From NCBI GenBank assembly GCA_938021685.1, contig CALIFM010000295.1, positions 1-12,874 of the forward strand: DNA of 12,874 nucleotides, read 5' to 3'. Below, in pieces: positions 5,739 through 12,874 of the stretch. The notes beneath the pieces were generated by a model that saw only the letters and a program-made list of their open reading frames with translations, had not been told where the DNA came from and made no database searches. Origin of the DNA: an uncultured Gammaproteobacteria bacterium (GTDB lineage: Bacteria > Pseudomonadota > Gammaproteobacteria > Arenicellales > Poriferihabitantaceae). Position 1 is the stretch's first letter. Every line of letters begins with the position of its first letter. Both the position numbers and the translations under genes were made by a program.

Positions 5739-7124
5739 TCACTGTTTGCCACTAACCAAATTTTGCGCATAGCGTCCGATATCGCCTGCTCCTAAACACA
5801 ACAACACATCCCCATCTTTAGCTTGATGCGCTAGCACTGTGGTTGCCTCTTCAAAGTCTTCCACAAACACTACTTGGCCGCCGCGTGCGCGAATTGCGCC
5901 CGCTAATGAGCGGCTATCCGCTCTAGATATTGGTTTTTCACCAGCTGCATAAACCTCTAGCAACAGCAAGTTCGCTTGCTCACTAAGCACTTTCGCAAAG
6001 TCATCGAACAACTCTTGTGTGCGCGAATAGCGGTGTGGCTGAAACAGAGTAATGATGTTCTTGTCAGGCCAGCAGCCTTTTACTGCGGCAAAAGTGGCCG
6101 CTAACTCGCTTGGGTGATGCGCATAATCATCGACTACCAAGGCTTTTTTACCTTTGGCTAATTGCGCATTACCCAACAAACCAAAACGTCGGCCAATACC
6201 TTTAAAATCAGCCAATGCTTCTTTTACCGAATCCATATCTACCTTCAATTTACTCGCCACTGCGATGGCCACCAAAGCATTTGATACATTGTGCTTGCCA
6301 GGCAAAGGCAACGAAAATTCACCCAGATTATTGCCAGCGACTACCACCTCAAAGTGGCTAATAGGGCCTTCTTGGCGAAAATGAGTTGCTTGCACATCCA
6401 CATCATCACTAAAGCCATACGACACGATGCGGCGATTCACATCGGCCGCCAATTTACGTGTGATTGGGTCATCAAAGCACAGCACTGCTAAACCATAAAA
6501 CGGCAATTTGTGCAAAAACTGCACGAATGTCCGCTTAAGCTTTTCAAAGCTGTTGCCATAGGTTTGCATGTGATCACTGTCAATGTTTGTGACCACAGAA
6601 ATCGTTGGAGTTAGCTGCAAGAAAGAAGCATCACTTTCATCCGCCTCAGCTACCAATATCTCACCTTGACCTAAGCGGGCATTAGAGCCCACGCTGTTAA
6701 CGATACCGCCAATTACAAAAGTCGGATCTAGACCTGCTTTGACCAACACGCTGGACACTAAACTGGTCGTCGTCGTTTTGCCGTGTGTGCCAGCAATGGC
6801 GATGCCTTGACGAAAGCGCATCAACTCCGCCAACATTTGTGCGCGCGGCACAACCGGAATCTTATTTTCTCGGGCTGCTGCTACTTCAGGGTTTTCAGGG
6901 TCAACAGCACTAGACGTGACCACCACATCAGCATTTTCGCTATGTTTCGCATCATGGCCAATCATGGTTTGCGCTCCCAAGCGTTGCAATCGTGTCAACA
7001 CCGGGCCATCACGCAAATCCGAACCGGTTATTTTATAACCCTGTTCCAGTAGCACTTCAGCAATGCCGCTCATACCGATGCCGCCCATGCCAACAAAATG
7101 AATATGATTGACAAATTTACGCAT
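5739..7124 (-). CDS. murC: UDP-N-acetylmuramate--L-alanine ligase
   Basis: Cytoplasmic ATP-dependent ligase that adds L-alanine to UDP-MurNAc, the first residue of the stem peptide. The 461-residue length is normal. Domain 1 begins with the Rossmann-type HFVGMGGIGMSGIAEVL (9-25). The central ATPase domain has P-loop GTHGKTTTTS (112-121), EADESDASF (160-168) and TNIDSDHMQTY (179-189). The C-terminal domain has GRRF (311-314), VDDYAHHPSE (331-340), FQPHRYSRT (361-369) and GAGDIG (445-450). The ATG at 7124 lies inside the end of murG (8-base overlap), with a strong GGAGG six bases upstream formed by murG codons. Its product needs a working MurB upstream in the pathway, which the neighbouring murB-like gene probably does not supply. 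Confidence 0.98.
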   Translation of the reverse strand: MRKFVNHIHFVGMGGIGMSGIAEVLLEQGYKITGSDLRDGPVLTRLQRLGAQTMIGHDAKHSENADVVVTSSAVDPENPEVAAARENKIPVVPRAQMLAELMRFRQGIAIAGTHGKTTTTSLVSSVLVKAGLDPTFVIGGIVNSVGSNARLGQGEILVAEADESDASFLQLTPTISVVTNIDSDHMQTYGNSFEKLKRTFVQFLHKLPFYGLAVLCFDDPITRKLAADVNRRIVSYGFSDDVDVQATHFRQEGPISHFEVVVAGNNLGEFSLPLPGKHNVSNALVAIAVASKLKVDMDSVKEALADFKGIGRRFGLLGNAQLAKGKKALVVDDYAHHPSELAATFAAVKGCWPDKNIITLFQPHRYSRTQELFDDFAKVLSEQANLLLLEVYAAGEKPISRADSRSLAGAIRARGGQVVFVEDFEEATTVLAHQAKDGDVLLCLGAGDIGRYAQNLVSGKQ

Positions 7125-8190
7125 CTAGAACCTCCGCACAAATGGCCGCCACTTCTTGGCTAGCATTGGGCAAGGCTTGCTCTCGTGCAGCTTCTGACAT
7201 TTGCAGCAAACGCTTTCGATCGTTTGCTATTGCTTGTAAATCTGCAATCCAATCACCTTTCTCAAACTGTTCTTGGCGATAACACAACGCAGCACCGTTT
7301 TGCACCAATGCTTGAGCATTGTGCCATTGGTGATCATCAATCGCATGTGGGTACGGCACAAACACTGCTGCAACACCCGCCGCTGCAACTTCGCTCACCG
7401 TCATCGCACCACTACGGCATATCACAATGTCGCACCATACATAGGCAGCACTCATATCATCGATAAATTCTGACACCTGTGCATCCAAGCGAGCCACCTT
7501 ATAGGCTGTTTGTGTTGCTTCCTCGGCACCCTGGCCACATTGATGATGAATACGTATTAGCCCACCAGTTGTAAGATCAGATAGAAGCTTTGGTAACCTT
7601 TCATTAAACACCTGCGCGCCAGAACTACCCCCTACTACTAAAATATTTAATCCGTTGCTTCGCTTCGCTAGGCGTTTTTCTGGTGCTTTGATGGCAGCAA
7701 TTGCCTCTTTAACCGGGTTGCCAGTGTGCTGATTGCCATTGATGCCTCTTACTTGGGCAAAACCGCTTAGGCGCCTATTAGTTAGTTTTGCAAGCAAACG
7801 ATTAGTTGTACCCGCGATCGCATTTTGCTCGTGAATAACCAAGGGTTGACGCATCAACCAAGCCATTAATCCACCCGGGCCAGACGCAAAGCCGCCCATG
7901 CCAAGCACCGCCTGTGCACCGCTTTTTTTAATTACTTGCCTTGATTGCCAAGCCGCTTTGATAAGCACAAGCGGTGCTTTTAGCTTGCGTACGATACCTG
8001 TGCCACGCAAACCCTGCACACCAATGGTGTGTAATTTAAATCCTGCTTTTGGCACTAAATTAAACTCAATACCCGCTTCTGTACCCAACCACTCAATGTG
8101 CACGTTCTGTTGCTGTAATTGATGCGCCACCGCTAAAGCAGGCATCACATGCCCCCCTGTGCCTCCGGCCATAATCAATAAAGTCTTCAT
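7117..8190 (-). CDS. murG: Lipid II synthase (N-acetylglucosaminyltransferase MurG)
   Basis: Peripheral membrane GT-B glycosyltransferase that moves GlcNAc from UDP-GlcNAc to lipid I, making lipid II on the cytoplasmic face. The 357 residues show the family motifs in order: GGTGGHVMPALAVA (9-22, first G-loop), GMGGFASGPGG (97-107), HEQN (120-123), TGNPV (156-160), GGSSGA (187-192, second G-loop), CRSGAMTVSE (258-267, donor binding) and YPHAIDDHQ (280-288). GGSSGA differs from the commoner GGSLGA by one residue. The ATG at 8190 overlaps the ftsW stop as ATGA (4 bases), and the 3' end carries the ribosome binding site and start of murC. Confidence 0.98.
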   Translation of the reverse strand: MKTLLIMAGGTGGHVMPALAVAHQLQQQNVHIEWLGTEAGIEFNLVPKAGFKLHTIGVQGLRGTGIVRKLKAPLVLIKAAWQSRQVIKKSGAQAVLGMGGFASGPGGLMAWLMRQPLVIHEQNAIAGTTNRLLAKLTNRRLSGFAQVRGINGNQHTGNPVKEAIAAIKAPEKRLAKRSNGLNILVVGGSSGAQVFNERLPKLLSDLTTGGLIRIHHQCGQGAEEATQTAYKVARLDAQVSEFIDDMSAAYVWCDIVICRSGAMTVSEVAAAGVAAVFVPYPHAIDDHQWHNAQALVQNGAALCYRQEQFEKGDWIADLQAIANDRKRLLQMSEAAREQALPNASQEVAAICAEVLDA

Positions 8191-9407
8191 CGCACCACCT
8201 TCACCTTGGTGCCATGATTGGCGCTTGCCCCACTAGCCCTTCGTTTTTCAGTATTGCGAGTAGTACGATTTGCTTTATCCACCAAAAACAGCAAGCCCAC
8301 CGCCATCAAACTGATCATCATGCTGCTACCGCCCGCACTCATCAGTGGCAAGTTAAGCCCTTTGGTAGGCAACAAACCAGTATTAACACCAATATGAATA
8401 CCAGCATTGAAGACCAGCATAAGCCCAACACCATAAGCAACGTATGCGTTGAAATGCTGCGCGCGGCGCATCGCTGCTGACCCAATTGCAAAGGCTCGCC
8501 ACAACAGCAAAGCAAACAGAGCAATAACAACTAAAATACCCACTGCCCCTAATTCCTCACCAATAATAGCCGCTAGGAAGTCATTATCTGCATGAGGCAA
8601 GTAGTTAAGTTTTTGTAGACTATTACCCAATCCGACACCTAGCCAGCCACCACGACCAATTGCCATTAGCGATTGCGTCAGCTGAAAGCCTTTATCAAAA
8701 GGGTCAGCCCAGGGGTCCTGAAACACCAACAAACGATTAACACGATATGGCTCTAAATAGGCAATCAATGCCATCAGCACCGCCACAGTCAGAAAGGCTA
8801 GAACAAAGTAGCTAAAGCGCACGCCAGCTAAATACATCAAACCAGCTGTGGTAGCTAAGATGACCACTGCGCTACCAAAATCGGGTTGCCCAAGCAACAG
8901 AGCGCAAGCAATCACAATAGGCAAACCCACATTCAGTACGCCCACACTAAACAAGTGTACAAGGTGCTGTTTGCGCGCATAATAATCAGCTATATATAAT
9001 AAACAAAGCAACTTTACTAACTCAGCAGGCTGCAAGCGAATGCCCGCAACTTGAACCCAGCGCACGCTGCCGTTTACCTCATGCCCAATACCTGGGATAA
9101 ACAAAGCCGCCAATACAATTAGCCCTAGCACCAAAAGGATGCGACTCATCGCTTGCAGCCACGATAATTTAACGAAGCGCAGCACTAGAAACATCAGCAA
9201 AAGACCTGCGCCTATATGCACGCCGTGCTTAATAATATGCGCACTATGCATCCGAAACTCACCAGCGCCTTTGGCAATGCCAGCTGAAAACACCATGACC
9301 GTACCCAACAATAATAGGCTAGTCACCACCAAAGCCAGCACAGCATCAAAGCCAAGAGACTGATGCTTATCTTGGGGTAAACGCACACTTTGCAATGCCG
9401 CTGTCAT
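8187..9407 (-). CDS. ftsW: SEDS peptidoglycan glycosyltransferase FtsW
   Basis: Polytopic inner-membrane polymerase that makes septal glycan from lipid II with its partner FtsI. The 406 residues give about ten membrane segments. SEDS landmarks are HEVNGSVRWVQVAGIRLQPAEL (109-130), WADPFDKGFQLTQSLMAIGRGG (233-254) and LPHADNDFLAAIIGEELG (270-287), where Asp276 matches the catalytic aspartate (E. coli Asp297). LLPTKGLNLPLMSAGGSS (345-362) follows. Two small deviations from the usual pattern appear: the tyrosine of LPLxSYGGSS is Ala358, and the QxxxNxG stretch before it reads NAGIHIG (334-340). The C-terminus is a basic cytoplasmic tail. The start overlaps the murD stop by one base (TAATG). Confidence 0.97.
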   Translation of the reverse strand: MTAALQSVRLPQDKHQSLGFDAVLALVVTSLLLLGTVMVFSAGIAKGAGEFRMHSAHIIKHGVHIGAGLLLMFLVLRFVKLSWLQAMSRILLVLGLIVLAALFIPGIGHEVNGSVRWVQVAGIRLQPAELVKLLCLLYIADYYARKQHLVHLFSVGVLNVGLPIVIACALLLGQPDFGSAVVILATTAGLMYLAGVRFSYFVLAFLTVAVLMALIAYLEPYRVNRLLVFQDPWADPFDKGFQLTQSLMAIGRGGWLGVGLGNSLQKLNYLPHADNDFLAAIIGEELGAVGILVVIALFALLLWRAFAIGSAAMRRAQHFNAYVAYGVGLMLVFNAGIHIGVNTGLLPTKGLNLPLMSAGGSSMMISLMAVGLLFLVDKANRTTRNTEKRRASGASANHGTKVKVVR

Positions 9408-10774
9408 TAGCTTACTCCCCCTTGCAATACTCGCACTTGGGCTTTAAATGCATCACCACGCTCAGCAAAATTAGCGAACATATCAAAGCTGGCACAAGCC
9501 GGCGAAAACAACACCGTATCACCTTTTTTTGCAAGCTTGTTGGCCGCTTCAACAGCTTGTTCTAAGCTTTCAACTTGCAGGCAATTCACTTGCTGCCCGA
9601 TCACAGCTTCAATTAATACAGCATCTTGCCCTAATAGCATCACAGCGCGCACACTGTCATTCATCGCGCTTTTTAATAAACTAAAATCTGCACCTTTGCC
9701 TTGACCGCCCATGATCAGCACTTTGGGTTCCGTTATGCCTGTGATTGCTGCCATGCTAGCGGCCACATTGGTACCTTTAGAATCATTGACCCATCTTACG
9801 CCATCGATAACGGCAACTTCTTCACAACGATGCGCCAAGCCAGTAAAGGCTTGCGCTGCTTTAATTACAGCAGGGCTAATACTCACGCCTGCTTGATCAA
9901 GCATCGCCAGTGCAGCCATTACATTGCTCCAGTTTTGACGCCCTTGCAACCCTAGGCTTGCAACTTCTAAAACTTTATTCTTGCCTTTAACAATCCAAGT
10001 ACCTTTACTGGTTTCCAATAAACCATAGTCTTGTTCATTATCAGGCAGGCTGAAACCAAAGCTGATAGTGGATGAGCGATTAATGGCTGGTGCAGTGGGT
10101 TCATCACGATTCACTACTTCGCGCTTAACACCACGGTAAATGCTCGCTTTACTACGAATGTATGCATCGAAATCAGCATAACGATCAAGATGGTCTTCGC
10201 TGATATTCAATACTACCGCTACTTCAGCATTTAATTCATCCACGCTATCTAACTGAAAACTAGATAGTTCTAACACGTAAAAATCTGGATCGCCTTCTGC
10301 AAACAAATCTAGAGCCGGAATTCCAATGTTCCCACCCAACAATGAGTTCATACCTGCTGCATTGATCATCAAATCCACCAAAGTAGCCACGGTACTTTTG
10401 CCGTTCGATCCTGTAATCGCCAAAATAGGTGCAGTAGCTTGCTGTTTAAATAGCTGAATATCACCCATGATCTGAGTATTCTTGCCCACTCGGTTGACCA
10501 AATCTAATTCCCTAGCATCCACACCCGGGCTTAGCACCACAACATCAGCCGTTTCCAATGTGTGTTGATCTAAGCCACCTGTAACCAAGCGGGCATTAGG
10601 AAAGCGCAATTGCAAGTCTTGCTTATCGGGGGCAAAGGCCCGTGTGTCCATAGCAATAATTTCAGTCGTTGAGTCTTCAAAAAATCGCATCACTGACTGC
10701 CCCGTCAAACCAAAACCAATGACAGCGATCTTCTTAAAACTAAGCGGTGCACTAGGTTTAGCCGTCTTCACCAT
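9407..10774 (-). CDS. murD: UDP-N-acetylmuramoylalanine--D-glutamate ligase
   Basis: Cytoplasmic Mur ligase that adds D-glutamate to UDP-MurNAc-L-Ala. From the ATG at 10774 it is 455 residues. Motifs: AVIGFGLTGQSV (17-28, UDP-binding domain), TGSNGKST (121-128, P-loop), NISEDHLDRY (190-199), FTGLAHRCE, NDSKGTN, MGGQGKGADF and the C-terminal SPACASFDMFANFAERGDAF. I chose this start over an in-frame one at 10834 because AGGTG lies eight bases upstream and it begins two bases after the mraY stop; the longer form would add 20 residues overlapping mraY that do not look like MurD. NDSKGTN differs from the more usual NDSKATN by one small residue. Confidence 0.97.
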   Translation of the reverse strand: MVKTAKPSAPLSFKKIAVIGFGLTGQSVMRFFEDSTTEIIAMDTRAFAPDKQDLQLRFPNARLVTGGLDQHTLETADVVVLSPGVDARELDLVNRVGKNTQIMGDIQLFKQQATAPILAITGSNGKSTVATLVDLMINAAGMNSLLGGNIGIPALDLFAEGDPDFYVLELSSFQLDSVDELNAEVAVVLNISEDHLDRYADFDAYIRSKASIYRGVKREVVNRDEPTAPAINRSSTISFGFSLPDNEQDYGLLETSKGTWIVKGKNKVLEVASLGLQGRQNWSNVMAALAMLDQAGVSISPAVIKAAQAFTGLAHRCEEVAVIDGVRWVNDSKGTNVAASMAAITGITEPKVLIMGGQGKGADFSLLKSAMNDSVRAVMLLGQDAVLIEAVIGQQVNCLQVESLEQAVEAANKLAKKGDTVLFSPACASFDMFANFAERGDAFKAQVRVLQGGVS

Positions 10775-10776
10775 GC

Positions 10777-11859
10777 TTATCGCACCTTTAATGTGGCTAG
10801 ACCGATGATCACCAAAATAAAAGTGATGATCCAAAATCGCACAATCACCCGTGGCTCAGGCCAGCCTTTTAGCTCAAAGTGGTGATGAATAGGCGCCATT
10901 TTAAAAACGCGCCGCCCTAACATTTTGAAAGATGCTACCTGCACAATGACGGACAAAGTTTCAACAACAAACAAGCCGCCCATAATAACCAGCACCAACT
11001 CTTGGCGCACAATCACCGCTACAATTCCGATAGCTGCGCCTAGCGATAGCGCCCCAATGTCCCCCATAAACACCTGAGCGGGGTAAGTGTTAAACCATAA
11101 GAAGCCTAAGCCGGCACCCACTAGAGCCGTGCAAAAAACTAGCATTTCACCCGTGCCTGCAATGTAAGGCACATTGAGATAATCTGAATAGATAGTATTG
11201 CCAGAGACGTAGCTAAACACGCCCAAACCAGCGGCGACCATGACAACAGGTAAGATAGCTAATCCGTCCAACCCATCAGTCAAATTAACCGCGTTACTAG
11301 TACCAACCACTACAAACCATGCAAGAGGGACAAAAAGCATTCCTAACGGGATGGCAATATCCTTAAATAGCGGTACGATAAACTCAAGCTCCGCAGGTGT
11401 TTGTGCTGTTTTATACAAAAAATACGCCGCTGCTAACGCACCTAAAGCCTGCGAAATAAATTTAGCTTTAGCTCCCATGCCGCGCGGGTTTTTATCGATC
11501 AACTTGCGGTAGTCATCAAACCAGCCGATCAACCCAAATACCACGGTCACAAACAGCGTCACCCAAATAAAACGATTGCTTAAATCAGCCCACAGCAGGG
11601 TGGCCATCACCACCGAAAACAATATTAACAAGCCGCCCATGGTAGGCGTGCCAACTTTAGAAAAATGACTGCTTGGACCATCATCGCGTACAGTTTGGCC
11701 AATTTGATAATGCGCAAGCTTACGAATCATATAAGGACCAAATACTAAAGATAGCACTAAGGCTGTCAGCACGCTCATTATGGCGCGAAAAGTGATCGAC
11801 TCGAAAACAGTAAATAGGCTAAATTGCGCTGAAAACTGCTCAAATATCCAAGTTAACAT
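10777..11859 (-). CDS. mraY: Phospho-MurNAc-pentapeptide transferase
   Basis: Integral membrane enzyme that transfers phospho-MurNAc-pentapeptide to undecaprenyl phosphate, making lipid I. From the ATG at 11859 it has 360 residues, the same length as the E. coli protein, and about ten membrane helices. Catalytic and binding signatures are complete: FDDYRK (114-119, Asp115/116), NLTDGLDGL (192-200), FMGDIGALSLG (264-274, Asp267) and IHHHFELKGWPEPRVIVRFWI (from 324, the MraY-specific histidine loop). The ATG lies in the 3' end of murF (ATGTTAA, 7-base overlap) with GAGGG about six bases upstream. A longer in-frame opening to 11976 exists, but its extra 39 residues are polar murF-overlapping sequence with no MraY character. 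Confidence 0.98.
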   Translation of the reverse strand: MLTWIFEQFSAQFSLFTVFESITFRAIMSVLTALVLSLVFGPYMIRKLAHYQIGQTVRDDGPSSHFSKVGTPTMGGLLILFSVVMATLLWADLSNRFIWVTLFVTVVFGLIGWFDDYRKLIDKNPRGMGAKAKFISQALGALAAAYFLYKTAQTPAELEFIVPLFKDIAIPLGMLFVPLAWFVVVGTSNAVNLTDGLDGLAILPVVMVAAGLGVFSYVSGNTIYSDYLNVPYIAGTGEMLVFCTALVGAGLGFLWFNTYPAQVFMGDIGALSLGAAIGIVAVIVRQELVLVIMGGLFVVETLSVIVQVASFKMLGRRVFKMAPIHHHFELKGWPEPRVIVRFWIITFILVIIGLATLKVR

Positions 11860-12874
11860 GCTTGACCCTCTGTCAATAATGCAGCAATCACTCGCTCCAT
11901 TTCTGCTGATCGCGAGCCTTTTACTAATAGCGCTATTTTCTGATTTGCTGCCTGCTTGAAGATGCTTCGTAAGCAATCCATGAGTGAACCCAGCTCATCA
12001 AACAACTGGGCGCCTTTCCCAAAACCTGCGATATATTGTTCGGCTAAAGCAAGGTCTTGTGATTGATCACAAAACACAAACAATTGGCCGATACCGTACT
12101 TAGCCGCCGCTTCACCAACAGCCTTATGCTCTGTAGCTCCCTCTTTGCCTAGCTCTGCCATTGGGCCAAGCACCGCAATCTTAGGCTTACCAAAGCCTGC
12201 CAACACAGCCAATGCTGCCCGCATCGAGGCAGGGTTGGCATTGTAGCTATCATCAATTACGGTACAGTTCTGATTGTTTTCAACCAACGCTAGACGTCCT
12301 GGTACAGCCTTAGCTTGCTCGATTCCTTTTACACAATGCGCCAAGCTAACGTCGCAAGCCAATGCCGCAGCCATTGCTGCCGCACTGTTTAAATGGTTAT
12401 GCTGACCAAGTAGTGAACACTTTATCGTTATCTCTTGCTCATCTGCCTGCAAACAAAACTGCTCTCCTTTGCTCCAAAGCAGACGCACATCAGCACGCTC
12501 ACTGAAGCCGAATAGCCTGATAGTTCGACCCGCTGCGCGCTGCATCCAGTCATCGCAAAAATCATCATCTGCATTTAACACGGCACAACCATCGAGAGAA
12601 ATATGGTCAAGCAATTCGCCTTTTGCTTGCGCTACCCCTGCCACGTTTTTAAGTCCTTGCAAGTGCGCTGCAGCGGCATTGGTAATCACGCCTACATCTG
12701 GCTGTACAATTTTGCCCAAGTAATCCAGCTCTCCCGGATGATTCATGCCCATTTCAATTACTGCGCTTTGATGCTGCTGCCGCAACTTAAGCAATGTCAG
12801 CGGCACCCCCCAATGGTTATTAAAGCTGCCTTCTGGTGCGATACCTGGTTTAGCAATAGCAAAAATGCTGTGTA
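11853..12874 (-). CDS. murF: UDP-MurNAc-tripeptide--D-Ala-D-Ala ligase, 5' end outside window
   Basis: Cytoplasmic Mur ligase that adds D-Ala-D-Ala to complete the UDP-MurNAc-pentapeptide. The last 339 residues are present; the frame is open to the window edge, so the UDP-binding domain and the P-loop are missing from view. Visible motifs in order: FNNHWGVPLTLL (about 12824-12789), VIEMGMNHPGEL, VITNAAAAHLQGL, GQHNHLNSAAAMAAAL, DDSYNANPASMRAAL, VLGPMAELG (usually GDM, here GPM) and LLVKGSRSAEMERV. A GTG at 12806 falls within the conserved NNxxGVPLTL stretch and is an internal valine, not a start. Because this enzyme needs D-Ala-D-Ala, a ddl gene must exist elsewhere in the genome. The 3' end overlaps mraY by 7 bases. 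Confidence 0.96.
   Translation of the reverse strand, partial: HSIFAIAKPGIAPEGSFNNHWGVPLTLLKLRQQHQSAVIEMGMNHPGELDYLGKIVQPDVGVITNAAAAHLQGLKNVAGVAQAKGELLDHISLDGCAVLNADDDFCDDWMQRAAGRTIRLFGFSERADVRLLWSKGEQFCLQADEQEITIKCSLLGQHNHLNSAAAMAAALACDVSLAHCVKGIEQAKAVPGRLALVENNQNCTVIDDSYNANPASMRAALAVLAGFGKPKIAVLGPMAELGKEGATEHKAVGEAAAKYGIGQLFVFCDQSQDLALAEQYIAGFGKGAQLFDELGSLMDCLRSIFKQAANQKIALLVKGSRSAEMERVIAALLTEGQAC

Noticed and set aside
10775..10834. Extended murD start adding 20 residues
   Set aside because: It overlaps the mraY 3' end and lacks MurD features, whereas the ATG at 10774 has AGGTG upstream and sits just after the mraY stop.
11860..11976. Extended mraY start adding 39 residues
   Set aside because: The extension overlaps murF, is polar and un-MraY-like, and the start at 11859 gives the standard length with a good ribosome binding site.

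Overview
All genes in this window lie on the minus strand, so the text follows transcription from high to low coordinates. The window covers most of a division and cell wall (dcw) cluster, plus a short unrelated stretch after it. The organism is probably a gammaproteobacterium of moderate GC content. FtsZ begins MFELVD, has the stretch VIKVIGVGGGGGNAV and ends in an IPPFLRQQQAD tail. FtsA has IKHTAVIPIAGDQVTND. MurC, MurG and MraY are also of the proteobacterial type. I cannot place it more finely from sequence alone.

The cluster (12874 down to 1490) reads murF (5' end outside the window) - mraY - murD - ftsW - murG - murC - murB-like - ftsQ - ftsA - ftsZ. The genes are tightly packed: they overlap by 1 to 8 bases or are separated by 2 to 9, except for 42 bases between ftsA and ftsZ. 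They should be co-transcribed and largely translationally coupled. MurF finishes the UDP-MurNAc-pentapeptide. MraY and MurG build lipid I and lipid II. MurC and MurD add the first two amino acids. FtsW polymerises septal glycan, FtsQ links the periplasmic divisome, and FtsA and FtsZ form the cytoplasmic ring. A strong intrinsic terminator at 1274-1302, after ftsZ, closes the operon.

Two things depart from the usual layout. First, the gene in the murB position encodes a full-length MurB-fold protein that appears to have lost its FAD-loop and catalytic signatures, so it looks like a pseudoenzyme. Second, no ddl lies between it and ftsQ, and no lpxC follows ftsZ.

Beyond the terminator (1273 to 1) is a separate unit. 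A good sigma-70-like promoter (1199-1227) drives a small vicinal-oxygen-chelate (VOC/glyoxalase-fold) protein. This is followed by a possible very small ORF ending in a hairpin, then a three-helix membrane protein recognisable as a bacterial relative of TMEM65. I see no tRNA, rRNA, CRISPR or mobile element. I found no plus-strand gene I would support.
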